Assembly (NCBI RefSeq): GCF_019645835.1
Contig: NZ_CP080998.1
Span: 3,286,001 to 3,350,000, forward strand
Direction: 5' to 3'
DNA from: Mycolicibacterium holsaticum DSM 44478 = JCM 12374
Lineage (GTDB): Bacteria; Actinomycetota; Actinomycetes; Mycobacteriales; Mycobacteriaceae
DNA length: 64,000 nt
Positions 19,640 to 28,628 of this stretch are shown here, one piece after another. The notes beneath the pieces are model-generated. The model had not been told where the DNA came from, did not search any database, and saw only the letters and a program-made list of their open reading frames with translations. Position numbers and translations under genes: made by a program. Each line of letters starts with the position of its first letter. Within the stretch, counting starts at the first letter, position 1.

Positions 19640-19670
19640 CTGCACAACCCGGTCCGGGATCTCTGTGCAG
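19640..19670. promoter_or_regulatory. inverted repeat in the divergent Mce/monooxygenase intergenic region
   Basis: CTGCACA (19640-19646) and TGTGCAG (19664-19670) form a perfect 7-base inverted repeat with 17 bases between, 43 bases before the plus-strand crotonase ATG. It is a candidate operator for the PucR or TetR-type regulators of this block; untested. Confidence 0.35.
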
Positions 19671-19712
19671 GACGACATGGCCGATATCCGTCGACGGCGC
19701 TTAGCTCCACAC

Positions 19713-20495
19713 ATGGCCCCTGTCCGAATTGAGCGCGACGGTCGTGTCGCGCACCTGGTGCTCGACCGCCCCGAGCGCCGCAACGCGCTCGACGAGGAAC
19801 TCATCGAAGGTCTCGATGCAGCCGTGGCCGAATTGGAATCGACCTCCGGCATCGGCTGCGTGGTGGTTCGCGGCGAGGGTCCCGGGTTCAGCTCGGGAAT
19901 CGACGCGACCACGCTGGCGAAACTCGCCACAGCGGAGGGACTTCGACGTATTCGCACCGCTTTCGTGGCCGCCTACGACCGGCTCGAACGGCTGCCGTTG
20001 CCGACCGTTGCGAGCGTGCACGGCTGGGCGATCGGCGCGGGATTCGAACTGGCTCTGGCCTGCGACCTGCGGGTGGTCACCGCGGACGCGACGCTGGGCC
20101 TGCCGGAAACCCGAATGGGTGTGGTACCCGACGTCGGCGGCACCGGCCGGCTGGTGGCGCTTCTCGGCGCCGGGCGGGCCAAGGAGCTGATCCTCACCTC
20201 GGCGATGATCGACGGAACGCGGGCCGGGCGTCTCGGCATCGCCACCCGCGTCACACCCGCCGCCAGGCTCGAGGCCGCCACATCGGCACTGACGGACGAG
20301 CTTTTGGCCTGTTCCACCACCGCCAACGGGCTGGCCAAGCGCATCATCGACCGCGCCGCCCGACCGACCTGGACCGAAACCCTCGACGACGAACTCGAGG
20401 CCCAGCTGCGGTGTATCAACACCCCCGAGTTCGCGACCGCCCACCGGCGATTCCTCGACGCACCGGGCGCCAACACCCCGCAGGCCCAGCGATGA
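19713..20495 (+). CDS. enoyl-CoA hydratase/isomerase family protein
   Basis: A 260-aa crotonase-fold protein. Both catalytic Glu positions of hydratases are present: GAGFELALACDLR (first Glu) and LGLPETRMGVVPDVGG (second Glu), and the oxyanion hole loop is SSGIDATTLAKL. It could hydrate an enoyl-CoA in beta-oxidation. ATG 19713 fits family length; the frame is open further upstream without a plausible start. It begins a plus-strand operon divergent from the SDR-Mce operon and overlaps the alpha/beta hydrolase by 4 bases. Confidence 0.87.
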   Translation: MAPVRIERDGRVAHLVLDRPERRNALDEELIEGLDAAVAELESTSGIGCVVVRGEGPGFSSGIDATTLAKLATAEGLRRIRTAFVAAYDRLERLPLPTVASVHGWAIGAGFELALACDLRVVTADATLGLPETRMGVVPDVGGTGRLVALLGAGRAKELILTSAMIDGTRAGRLGIATRVTPAARLEAATSALTDELLACSTTANGLAKRIIDRAARPTWTETLDDELEAQLRCINTPEFATAHRRFLDAPGANTPQAQR

Positions 20496-21394
20496 AGCGG
20501 GCCGAACTCCAACTGCGCGTCGACGGAACCACCATCGCAGCTTGGCATTACGCCGCCGACGGCACCCACCGGCGACCATGCGTGGTGATGGCACACGGAT
20601 TCTGCGGCACCCGGGACGCGGGGCTGGTGGGATTCGGCGAACGCTTCGCCGGTGCCGGCGTGGACGCCCTGTGCTTCGACTACCGAGGCTTCGGCGCATC
20701 CGGTGGCCGCGCACGCCAGGTCGTCGACCTGGCCGGTCAACGTCGGGACTACCACGCCGCCATCGCCGCGGCACGCACGCTGCCCCGCGTCGACGGTGTC
20801 GGGATCTGGGGTACCTCGCTGTCGGGCGGACACGTGTTCGCGGTGGCGGCCGAACGGCGTGACCTCGTCGCGGCGATCGCGCTGACACCGATCGTCGACG
20901 GGCTGGCGACACTGCTGCGGATGCGCCGGGCGATCGCCCCAAGGGTGGCGGCGCGGCTCACCGCGGCCGCGGTGCGTGATGCGATCGGCGCCCGCGCCGG
21001 ACGCTCACCGGTCCTGCTGCCCGCGGTGGGGCCGCCGGGCACCGTCGCGATGCTCACCACGCCCGACGCACTCCCGGGGTACCTAGCCGCCGCTGCAGAT
21101 GCACCGCTGTGGCGCAATGAATTCGCCGCGCGAATGCTGCTCGCGGTCCCCGGATACCGGCCGGGCCGGCACGCCGACCGCGTCCATTGCCCGATGCTCG
21201 TGCAGATCGCCGCGGCTGACCGCAACGCCCCACCCGATCTCGCCCGCGCCGCCGCCGGGCGCGCTGGCGCGACGGTGCACGAGTACCCATCCGCCGGCCA
21301 TTTCGACGTCTACGACGGTGGGCCGGCATTTGAAGCCGTTGTCAACGACCAGATCTCGTTTCTGTCGTCGCTTTTGGAAAGGACCGCATCATGA
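20492..21394 (+). CDS. alpha/beta hydrolase
   Basis: A 300-aa alpha/beta hydrolase. It has the oxyanion HG motif (VVMAHGFCGTRDAGL), FDYRGFGASGG, the nucleophile elbow in GIWGTSLSGGHVF (Ser in a GTSLS setting rather than canonical GxSxG), a late Asp in AADRNAPPDL and the catalytic His in YPSAGHFDVYDGG. It could hydrolyse an ester. It is coupled by ATGA overlaps to the crotonase before it and to the flavin monooxygenase after it. A monooxygenase/hydrolase pair is a known arrangement for Baeyer-Villiger cleavage, but that use here is inference. Confidence 0.85.
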   Translation: MKRAELQLRVDGTTIAAWHYAADGTHRRPCVVMAHGFCGTRDAGLVGFGERFAGAGVDALCFDYRGFGASGGRARQVVDLAGQRRDYHAAIAAARTLPRVDGVGIWGTSLSGGHVFAVAAERRDLVAAIALTPIVDGLATLLRMRRAIAPRVAARLTAAAVRDAIGARAGRSPVLLPAVGPPGTVAMLTTPDALPGYLAAAADAPLWRNEFAARMLLAVPGYRPGRHADRVHCPMLVQIAAADRNAPPDLARAAAGRAGATVHEYPSAGHFDVYDGGPAFEAVVNDQISFLSSLLERTAS

Positions 21395-22758
21395 CCGCCG
21401 TCGAGGCTGCCACCCGCGCCTGCATCATCGGAGCCGGATCGGCAGGTCTGGCCGCATGCGTCGGCTTGAAGAATGCCGGGATCGACTTCGATTGTTATGA
21501 AAAAAGCGATCGCGTCGGCGGCCTGTGGGTCTTCGACAATGCCAGCGGTACCGCGGCCGCATACCGCACGCTGAGCTCCAACGCACCCAAGACGTATATG
21601 GGCTACCACGATTTCCCGATGTCCGCCGATCTGCCCGCCTACCCCAGCCACTGGGATTTCGCCAAGTACTTCGACGACTATGCGCGCCACTTCGGGATCC
21701 ACCAACACATTCGGTTTCAGACCGAGGTCACCAATGTTTCACCCGCCGCGGGCGGGGGCTTCACGGTGCGGCTCGCCGACGGCAGCACCGAGAACTACGG
21801 CGCCGTGCTGGTGGCAAACGGTCACCACTGGGATAGGCGGATGCCGGAGCCGATGTTCCCCGGCACGTTCGACGGCATCGTGATGCACTCCCGGGACTAC
21901 CGTGACGCAGCATTCTTGGCCGGTAAACGGGTGGTGGTCGTCGGAATCGGTAACAGTGCCGTCGACATCGCCACCGAAGCTGCCCATATGGCCGACGAAA
22001 CGTATCTTTCAGTCAGACGCGGCGCGCACATCATGCCCAAGTACGTCTTCGGGATGGCGCCGCCGAACTGGTTGCTGAACTCAGCCTCACACAAGCCCGG
22101 TCGGATGCTGCTGGGTGCGCTGATGCGACTGGCCAACGGCCGCAGCGAGGACTACGGGCTGCCGGTACCGGATCATGCGTTCGGCGACGCGCACCCCACG
22201 ATGTCGGCCTCCGTCATGGACGAGTTGCGGCTGGGCCGAATCAAGCCGAAGCCACAGATCGCCGAGCTTCTCGGCGACCGTGTCCGGTTCGTCGACGGCT
22301 CGATCGTGCAAGCCGACGTGATCGTGTGCGCCACCGGATACAAGATCACATTCCCGTTCTTCGAGGAGTCATACATTTCGGCCCCGGACAATCAGATCGC
22401 GTTGTATCAACGGGTGGTGCATCCGGACCGGCCCGGCGTCTTCTTCGTGGGGTTGTGCCAACCGCTCGGCGCCATTCAGCCGCTGGCCGAACTGCAGGGC
22501 AAATGGATCGGCGAACTACTGTCCGGGCGCAGCGCCCTGCCAGGCCGAAACGAGATGGTACGGGCGATCGACGCCGATCAACGTCGGCTGGCCAAGCGCT
22601 TCGTCGCCTCGACCCGCCACACGGTTCAAGTGGATCACAATCACTACCTCAAGACATTGCGACGCGAAATGCGCGCCGGACGCCGCCGTGCGCGTCGGCT
22701 CAGCCCGGACACCGCCGGTTCGGCACACCGCCCGGCAGGATTGGTGCGCGTACGGTGA
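21391..22758 (+). CDS. flavin-containing monooxygenase
   Basis: A 455-aa class B flavin monooxygenase. The FAD loop is ACIIGAGSAGLAACVGL (residues 10-26) with YEKSDRVGGLWVF; the NADPH loop is VVVVGIGNSAVDIATEA near 180; the FMO fingerprint is FDGIVMHSRDY, and CATGYK closes the FAD region. At the residue where true Baeyer-Villiger monooxygenases have Trp, this protein has Tyr, as in FMOs; some FMOs still perform Baeyer-Villiger oxidation. Substrate unknown. It is translationally coupled to the hydrolase gene and followed at 33 bases by the PucR regulator. Confidence 0.88.
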   Translation: MTAVEAATRACIIGAGSAGLAACVGLKNAGIDFDCYEKSDRVGGLWVFDNASGTAAAYRTLSSNAPKTYMGYHDFPMSADLPAYPSHWDFAKYFDDYARHFGIHQHIRFQTEVTNVSPAAGGGFTVRLADGSTENYGAVLVANGHHWDRRMPEPMFPGTFDGIVMHSRDYRDAAFLAGKRVVVVGIGNSAVDIATEAAHMADETYLSVRRGAHIMPKYVFGMAPPNWLLNSASHKPGRMLLGALMRLANGRSEDYGLPVPDHAFGDAHPTMSASVMDELRLGRIKPKPQIAELLGDRVRFVDGSIVQADVIVCATGYKITFPFFEESYISAPDNQIALYQRVVHPDRPGVFFVGLCQPLGAIQPLAELQGKWIGELLSGRSALPGRNEMVRAIDADQRRLAKRFVASTRHTVQVDHNHYLKTLRREMRAGRRRARRLSPDTAGSAHRPAGLVRVR

Positions 22759-22791
22759 CCCGCGCGCCGGAGTCCCCCCGGCACCCACACC

Positions 22792-24069
22792 GTGCCCGGT
22801 AACATCGTCTCGGTGGTCGATCGGCTTACCGCCAATGATGCGATCATCGAGTGTGCGCATGATCTGGGTGCGCGGCTAGACGATGTCGCCGTGACGCTCA
22901 GCGAGCAGCTCGCCGGGTCGGTGCCGGAGTTCTTCGAGGACGACGACCTGGTGCGCGACGTCGAGGCCAGCGCGTACGGCAATGTCGCCGCGATGCTTTC
23001 GGTGTTCCGGTCGGAGAACGTGGCCGAAGAGGTGGGGATCCGGCCGGAGGTCACCGCTTTCGCCTCCACTGTCGCGCGTCGCCAACTGCCCCTCGAATCA
23101 CTCATCCAGTCCTACCGGGTCGGTCAGACCCTGTTCTCCCGGCTCTGGATGGACGTTCTCGCCGAACGGCTCACCGAACAAGACGTTTTCATCGAAGCGA
23201 TCCACCGGAGCTTCGATCAACTGAACGTGTATCTCGACCGCGTCGTCACCCAGTTGGTCACCGACTACGAACGGGAACGCGACCGCTGGTTGCGGGGAAC
23301 GGCGGCGCGACGCGCCGCACTGGTCGAGCGGCTCCTGCGTGGGGACCGGATACCGGTGGACCACGCCAGCCACCAACTCGATCACGACCTGCGTGCCCCG
23401 CAGACTGCCCTGATCGCGTGGATGCCCTCACACGGTGAGGTTGAGCAGCAACTCGCAGCGCTCGATGTCTGCCTCACTTCGCTCATGTCCGCGGCAGGGG
23501 CATCGCGAATGCTGATGCTGCCCGTGGGCACCTGCGCCATGTGGGCATGGATCGCCGGCGAACCTGATCACGATCGACTCGCCGGCTGGGCGGACAAGCT
23601 GGTACACCCTGACGTGCTGATCGCCGTCGGTCAGACCGCGCTCGGCGGTGACGGCTTCCGGATCAGCCACGAACAGGCCTTGCGGGCGCGCCGCGTCGCC
23701 TCCCGCATGCCCGCGCCGCCGCGGGTCACGTTGCACGCCGATGTCGCGACCGTCGCGTTGCTCGCCGACGATCAAGACGAGGCCCGACGGTTCGTGGCCA
23801 GGACCCTCGGCGAACTGGCCGCCAGAACCAGCGCCGCCGAGCAGTTACGGGAGACGCTCTGGGTGTTCTTGCAGGAGGGCGGCAACACCCGCCGCGCCAG
23901 CGAACGACTGTTCATGCATCGCAACACCGTGCTGTACCGGTTACAGCGGATCGAGGCCTTGCTGGGCCATCCGCTGGAGGCGCGGCGACTTGATGTGGAG
24001 GTGGCACTGCTGCTCACCACGACATTCGGCGACGAAATGTTGCCGGCAGATCCGCCGGGCGGCTACTGA
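22792..24069 (+). CDS. PucR/CdaR-family transcriptional regulator
   Basis: A 425-aa regulator. The N-terminal 170 residues resemble the RsbT co-antagonist-like domain of mycobacterial PucR proteins (LPLESLIQSYRVGQTLFSRL). The C-terminal helix-turn-helix is the PucR type: NTRRASERLFMHRNTVLYRL, then QRIEALLGHPLEARR. Such proteins usually activate a neighbouring catabolic operon in response to its substrate. It starts at GTG 22792, 33 bases behind the monooxygenase, and overlaps the convergent acyl-CoA ligase by 7 bases. Confidence 0.88.
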   Translation: MPGNIVSVVDRLTANDAIIECAHDLGARLDDVAVTLSEQLAGSVPEFFEDDDLVRDVEASAYGNVAAMLSVFRSENVAEEVGIRPEVTAFASTVARRQLPLESLIQSYRVGQTLFSRLWMDVLAERLTEQDVFIEAIHRSFDQLNVYLDRVVTQLVTDYERERDRWLRGTAARRAALVERLLRGDRIPVDHASHQLDHDLRAPQTALIAWMPSHGEVEQQLAALDVCLTSLMSAAGASRMLMLPVGTCAMWAWIAGEPDHDRLAGWADKLVHPDVLIAVGQTALGGDGFRISHEQALRARRVASRMPAPPRVTLHADVATVALLADDQDEARRFVARTLGELAARTSAAEQLRETLWVFLQEGGNTRRASERLFMHRNTVLYRLQRIEALLGHPLEARRLDVEVALLLTTTFGDEMLPADPPGGY

Positions 24070-25613
24070 ACCTGGACATCAAGCTCTGACCAATACCGCT
24101 TGCGCAGTTCACGTTTGAGCACCTTTCCCGCCCCGGAAGTGGGCAGCGCATCGACGAATTCGACGCTGCGCGGCGCCTTGTATCCAGCGATGTGACGCTT
24201 GGCGTGTTCGCGGATTTCCTCGCCGGATGTCCGTGCGCCGGACTGCAGCACGACCACGGCGTGCACCCGTTCGCCCCAATCCTCGTCGGGCACGCCGATG
24301 ACCGCGCACTGAGCCACTGCCGGGTTACGTGCGACGGCGTCTTCCACCTCCACCGAGTACACGTTCTCACCGCCGGTGACGATCATGTCCTTTATGCGGT
24401 CCACGATGAACACATAGCCGGCGTCGTCCATGTATCCACCGTCACCTGTGCGCATCCACCCGTCGTGCAGGGCAGCGGCGGTCTGGTCGGGTTTGTTCCA
24501 GTAGCCGATCATGACATTGCCGCCTCGCACCACGATTTCGCCGACCGTGCCGAGCGGCACTTCCGAGCCGGTGTCATCGACGATGCGCACCTCACAGTGG
24601 GGTACCGCACGGCCCGCCGAACGCAACAGGTGCTTTTTGGTGTGGTCCTCGGGTCCCAGCATCGTCGCGATCGGCGCCAGTTCGGTCATTCCGTACGCCT
24701 GGGTGAACGACGCCTGGGGCAGTGCGATCGCGGCGCGTTCGAGCAATGCCTGCGGAATCGGTGAAGCGCCATACAAAATGGCGCGCAGGCTCGACAGGTC
24801 GTAGGTGAGAAGGTCGGGATGATCGACCAGCGCCTGCAGCATGGTCGGCACCAGCGCCACATCGGTGACACCCTGGCGCTGGATGGCCTCCAACACCGCC
24901 GCCGGATCGAAGCGCGGCACCATGACGTGTGTGCCGCCGAGCAGTGTGGCCGCACCCCACGCCGCGAGGTCGGCCAGGTGAAACATCGGCGCGGCATGAA
25001 GATAGCGGGTCTCGCGCCGCGGTTCGAACAGGTAGCCGGAGGCGACCGCACCCAGCCAGGAGGTCACCATCGCGGCGTGTGAGAGCATCACACCCTTGGG
25101 GTCTCCGGTGGTCCCGCCTGTGTAGAAGAGCCCGGCCAGCGCGTCGCCCCCGCGCCGGGCGTCCGGTGTGGCCGGCGCGTTCGCAATCAGCTGCTCGTAA
25201 TCCACCACATCGTCGGGTGCCCCTTCACCGGTGTAGACCACGGTCGGCATCTTGTCGCAGTTCGCCCGGATCTGGGCAAGCATGTCGCGGTGCGCCTCGT
25301 CGACGATGAGCACTGACGTGCCGGAATCGGCGAGGGCATAACTGATCTCGCCGGCACTCCATCGGATGTTCAGTGGGGCGAGCACCGCGTCGGCCCACGG
25401 CACCGCGAGCAGGTATTCGTGGTAACGATCCGAATTCATCGACAGCATCGCGACTCGGTCCCCGCTACGCACGCCCAGCGTACGAAGTCCGCCGGCCAAT
25501 CGGGCCACCCGCTCGGCCACGGTGCGAAAAGTCTGCTCGCGCCCACCGCAGACGGTCATCACCGCGTCGGGGGTTTGTTGTAGCCCTCGATGCAGTCCTT
25601 GGGTGAGGTACAT
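24063..25613 (-). CDS. acyl-CoA synthetase (fatty-acid-CoA ligase family)
   Basis: A 516-aa member of the ANL adenylating family. It has the P-loop-like FYTGGTTGDPKGVMLSH, the YGMTELAPIA motif, the hinge RTGDGGYMDDAGYVFIVDRI with KDMIVTGGENVYSVEVED, and the catalytic Lys in GAGKVLKREL. It should activate a carboxylic acid to its CoA thioester using ATP. ATG 25613 is used; the extra N-terminal residues of the longer frame do not look like the family. Placed after the tandem TetR gene and convergent with PucR, it probably supplies CoA thioesters to the beta-oxidation operon at 27.0-30.7 kb. Confidence 0.92.
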   Translation of the reverse strand: MYLTQGLHRGLQQTPDAVMTVCGGREQTFRTVAERVARLAGGLRTLGVRSGDRVAMLSMNSDRYHEYLLAVPWADAVLAPLNIRWSAGEISYALADSGTSVLIVDEAHRDMLAQIRANCDKMPTVVYTGEGAPDDVVDYEQLIANAPATPDARRGGDALAGLFYTGGTTGDPKGVMLSHAAMVTSWLGAVASGYLFEPRRETRYLHAAPMFHLADLAAWGAATLLGGTHVMVPRFDPAAVLEAIQRQGVTDVALVPTMLQALVDHPDLLTYDLSSLRAILYGASPIPQALLERAAIALPQASFTQAYGMTELAPIATMLGPEDHTKKHLLRSAGRAVPHCEVRIVDDTGSEVPLGTVGEIVVRGGNVMIGYWNKPDQTAAALHDGWMRTGDGGYMDDAGYVFIVDRIKDMIVTGGENVYSVEVEDAVARNPAVAQCAVIGVPDEDWGERVHAVVVLQSGARTSGEEIREHAKRHIAGYKAPRSVEFVDALPTSGAGKVLKRELRKRYWSELDVQVQ

Positions 25614-25634
25614 TGCGTGGCCTTTCAGCCGTCG

Positions 25635-25700
25635 GCTCAGGGTTTCCCGCTGAGCATAGGAGCCCGGCAAAGTCAGGAGTCGCCAAAGTCGCAACCTGAC
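25635..25700. promoter_or_regulatory. two inverted repeats upstream of the acyl-CoA ligase
   Basis: GCTCAG...CTGAGC (25635-25640 and 25650-25655) lies 22 bases before the ligase ATG, and GTCAGG...CCTGAC (25672-25677 and 25695-25700) farther upstream. The interval also holds CAAAGTC twice. These are candidate operators in the 135-base ligase promoter region; short arms make chance possible. Confidence 0.25.
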
Positions 25701-25748
25701 AGGAAATTTCGAATAGTTTGGTCTGCGGCACAACCGGTCCGACTGTGG

Positions 25749-26927
25749 TCAGCCCAGACCGAGGACCGCGGCGCTCACAGCAATGGTGGCGGCATCGATA
25801 TTGGCGAAGATGCGCAGGTGCGGTGTGGCCGCCACGTCGTTGATCACCCCAAGTGCCGCCTGCACCCTTATCCGGCAGAGGGTTTGGTCCCACGCCGGCT
25901 CCACCTGGCGCAGCAGGTGCACCCACTCGGCGATGTATTCGTGCTGTGCGGCGCGGGCCCGGTGTTGTTCGTGCGCCGGAAGTTCACGTATCTCCGAAAT
26001 CAGCAGCGCGATGGCGTCAGGGGTTTCGAAGACATACTCGGCGTAGCCGGCCAGTAATCGCCGCAGTGCATCGTGCGGGCTGGCGGCCCGCGCAACCTGT
26101 CGACGCATATCGGCATGCAGCAGTTCGCTCCCCCGTGTGATCGCCGCGGCGAGAATGTCCTCCTTGGCGGCGAAATGGTTGTAGACGCTCGGTCCGGCGA
26201 TGCCGACGCTGGCCCCGATGTCTTCGACGGTCACGCTGGCGAAACCGTTGCGCGCAAACAGCTTCATCGCCGTGTTGAGAATCGCTTCGCGCCGGGTTGG
26301 CGACCAGGTGCCCGCACCGTCGCCGGCCTGCACAGGTGTGCGTCGCAGCCGGGGCAGGGTTGCGCACGCGACCGACCGCATCATCTCGGTCATCAACGGC
26401 ACGAACCGATCCGTCGGCAGCGCAAGGCCATGGAACGACACGCTGGTGGCCACGGCCAGAACGCACCATGCGAGCAGGTCGGTGACCTTGTCATCGACGC
26501 CGCGACGTTGACGCGCCAGCACGCGCGCCAGCCGCGACCCGATATCGCGCAACCGGTGCCGCAGTGCGGTGCGCGCCTCATCCGACAGGTGGCGGGCCTC
26601 CGCATGCCACAGCGCCCCGATCGGACGGTGCGCCAACATGGTCTCGGCCATCGCGGCCATGGGTTCGATCGTCGGATCGGCCAGCAGGCGGTCCAACAGT
26701 GCATCGACGACACCCAGCGCATCCGCCACGACGGCGTAGAGCAGATCTTCTTTGTTCGAGAAATGCCGATACAGCGCCGACGGTCCGATTGCGACCCGGT
26801 CGGCGATCTCCTTCATCGAGACCTGCGCATACCCGTTGCGGTAGAACAGGTCGGTGGCGGCAACGACGATGAGGTGACGGCGGTTGGCCGGACGGGTGCC
26901 CCGCACAGGACGATCCGACCCCGTCAC
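25749..26927 (-). CDS. tandem (double) TetR-family regulator
   Basis: This 392-aa protein contains two complete TetR units in one chain. Unit one has its helix-turn-helix at about 20-62 (MKEIADRVAIGPSALYRHFS) and a ligand domain to about 200; unit two begins at 211 (TRREAILNTAMKLFARNGFA) with VEDIGASVGIAGPSVYNHF and its own C-terminal domain. Normal TetR proteins are about 200 aa and act as dimers, so one chain may mimic a dimer with two different DNA-binding heads. It lies between the ligase and the beta-oxidation operon on the same strand and probably controls one or both. Start GTG 26927. Confidence 0.88.
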   Translation of the reverse strand: MTGSDRPVRGTRPANRRHLIVVAATDLFYRNGYAQVSMKEIADRVAIGPSALYRHFSNKEDLLYAVVADALGVVDALLDRLLADPTIEPMAAMAETMLAHRPIGALWHAEARHLSDEARTALRHRLRDIGSRLARVLARQRRGVDDKVTDLLAWCVLAVATSVSFHGLALPTDRFVPLMTEMMRSVACATLPRLRRTPVQAGDGAGTWSPTRREAILNTAMKLFARNGFASVTVEDIGASVGIAGPSVYNHFAAKEDILAAAITRGSELLHADMRRQVARAASPHDALRRLLAGYAEYVFETPDAIALLISEIRELPAHEQHRARAAQHEYIAEWVHLLRQVEPAWDQTLCRIRVQAALGVINDVAATPHLRIFANIDAATIAVSAAVLGLG

Positions 26928-27014
26928 ATTTCACCTGCCTCGTCGTTTCCGGCTGGCGCCCCTTGGCGCGCCGCGCCCGAATCGTATCCGGTGCACCGGC
27001 GCACCCTCTACCAG

Positions 27015-27773
27015 TCACGATTTCACCGCAAACCGCCTGATCTTCTCGACGGCTGCGGGTTCACGCAGGGCGACCGACTGGGCGCGCGTTTCGGCGAGCA
27101 ACTGGTCTGCCAGACTCGATGTCAGGGCGTTGTCGATCAGCTCGCGGGTGGCCACCACGGCAGAGCGGTTTCGCGCCAGCCTGCCGGCGAATGCGTAGAC
27201 CTGGTTCAGCACCTCAGCGTCGGGTACGCATCGCCAGATCAGTCCCCACCGCTCGGCCTGTTGCGCATCGATTCGCCCGCCGGTCAACGACATGGCGAGC
27301 GCCCGGGCCCGCCCGACCAGTCGGGGCAGTATCCAGGTCGCACCGGCGTCGGGCACGATGCTCAGCGAATCCACCTGTGGGACCAGGAAGTACGCGGATT
27401 GCGCGGCAATGGTGATGTCGGCGAGCAGGGCCAACCCCAGGCCTCCGCCCGCGCACGGACCGTTCACGGCGGCCAGTACCGGCACCGGCGCATCGAGGAT
27501 GGCTTGACACATCGGGTTCAGACGCACTGTCATTTCATGCTGCACCGATGCCGACAGATCTCCGACGTCGGCGTCGAGGTCGATGAGGTCCAGCCCGGCC
27601 GAGAATCCCCGGCCCGCGCCGGTGATCACCAACGCGAACACGTCATCTCTGGTCGTGAGATCGCTTACCGCAGCCCGGATATCGTCCATGACCGGCCACG
27701 TCAATGCGTTGAGCCGGTGCGGTCGTTGCAATGTGATGGTTGCGATGCCACCGCGAATGCCGGTGTGCACCAT
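27015..27773 (-). CDS. crotonase-family enoyl-CoA isomerase-like protein
   Basis: A 252-aa crotonase. The fold motifs are present (SAGLDLIDL, AAVNGPCAGGG), but both hydratase Glu are missing: GGGLGLALLAD has Gly where the first Glu should be and FLVPQVDS has Gln at the second. The sequence SIVPDAGATWILPRLVGRA closely resembles the PaaG-type isomerases, which use an Asp in that VPD segment. A double-bond isomerase or ring-forming activity is therefore likelier than hydration. It follows the SDR gene by two bases and is the last gene of the beta-oxidation operon. Confidence 0.82.
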   Translation of the reverse strand: MVHTGIRGGIATITLQRPHRLNALTWPVMDDIRAAVSDLTTRDDVFALVITGAGRGFSAGLDLIDLDADVGDLSASVQHEMTVRLNPMCQAILDAPVPVLAAVNGPCAGGGLGLALLADITIAAQSAYFLVPQVDSLSIVPDAGATWILPRLVGRARALAMSLTGGRIDAQQAERWGLIWRCVPDAEVLNQVYAFAGRLARNRSAVVATRELIDNALTSSLADQLLAETRAQSVALREPAAVEKIRRFAVKS

Positions 27774-27775
27774 CG

Positions 27776-28606
27776 TCAGATGTTGAACCCGCCGGCGCAG
27801 ACCAGGGTCTGCCCGCTGACGTAGTCGGATTCAGGTGTGCACAGCAGGTAAACCGCGCCAGCGGCCTCTTCCGGGCTGCCGCTGCGGCCCAGTGGGATCG
27901 ACTGTTCCATCACGGCCAGTAGGTCCGGGTTCACCCCGACCTTGATTGTCCGGCCTGCGACGTCGATGCTGCCGTCGCCGTCCGCGGCCGTATCGGTGAG
28001 CCTGGTCCGGATCAGCCCGAACGCAACGGTGTTCACGGTGACGTTGTAGCGGCCCCACTCCTTTGCCATGGTCTTGGTCAGCCCGGTCACCCCGGCTTTG
28101 GCAGCGGCATAGTTGGCCTGACCGGGGTTGCCACCCAGGCCCGCGACCGAGGAAATGTTGACCACCTTGCGGCACGGCACCGCGATGCGATCCGCCTTGG
28201 CGGATTTCACGAGTTGCGAGATCACCGGTTGGGCCGCCCGCAGGATCTGGAACGGCGCCTTCAGGTGAACGTCGAGCACCGCGTCCCACTGTTCATCGGT
28301 CATCTTCTGGATGACCGAATCCCAGGTGTAGCCGGCGTTGTTGACGATGATGTCCAGGCCACCGAAGGTGTCCACCGCGGTACCGACGAACGTCTCGGCG
28401 AATCCCTCGTCGGTGACGCTGCCCGGTACGGGAACCGACCTGCCGCCCATGCGTTCGATCGCCCGCGCGGTCTCGGCGGCAGGGCCGCTGTCGAGGTCGT
28501 TGACGACGACGGCGGCGCCCTGGCTCGCCAGCTTCAGTGCAATGCAGTTGCCGATACCGCGCCCGGCGCCGGTCACGATGGCGACCTTACCGCTCAGATT
28601 TCCCAT
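27776..28606 (-). CDS. SDR, 3-hydroxyacyl-CoA dehydrogenase-like
   Basis: A 276-aa short-chain dehydrogenase: VAIVTGAGRGIGNCIALKLA (NAD loop), VVNDLDSG (acidic residue favouring NAD+), NNAGYT, NISSVAGLGG (catalytic Ser) and YAAAK. It resembles the dehydrogenase part of peroxisomal multifunctional enzyme 2 and FabG-type reductases. Beside two hotdog hydratases and an SCPx-type thiolase, it most likely oxidises a 3-hydroxyacyl-CoA. It lies 22 bases after the MaoC gene. Confidence 0.86.
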   Translation of the reverse strand: MGNLSGKVAIVTGAGRGIGNCIALKLASQGAAVVVNDLDSGPAAETARAIERMGGRSVPVPGSVTDEGFAETFVGTAVDTFGGLDIIVNNAGYTWDSVIQKMTDEQWDAVLDVHLKAPFQILRAAQPVISQLVKSAKADRIAVPCRKVVNISSVAGLGGNPGQANYAAAKAGVTGLTKTMAKEWGRYNVTVNTVAFGLIRTRLTDTAADGDGSIDVAGRTIKVGVNPDLLAVMEQSIPLGRSGSPEEAAGAVYLLCTPESDYVSGQTLVCAGGFNI

Positions 28607-28628
28607 CTTCTGCTCCTACTGGTTGTTC

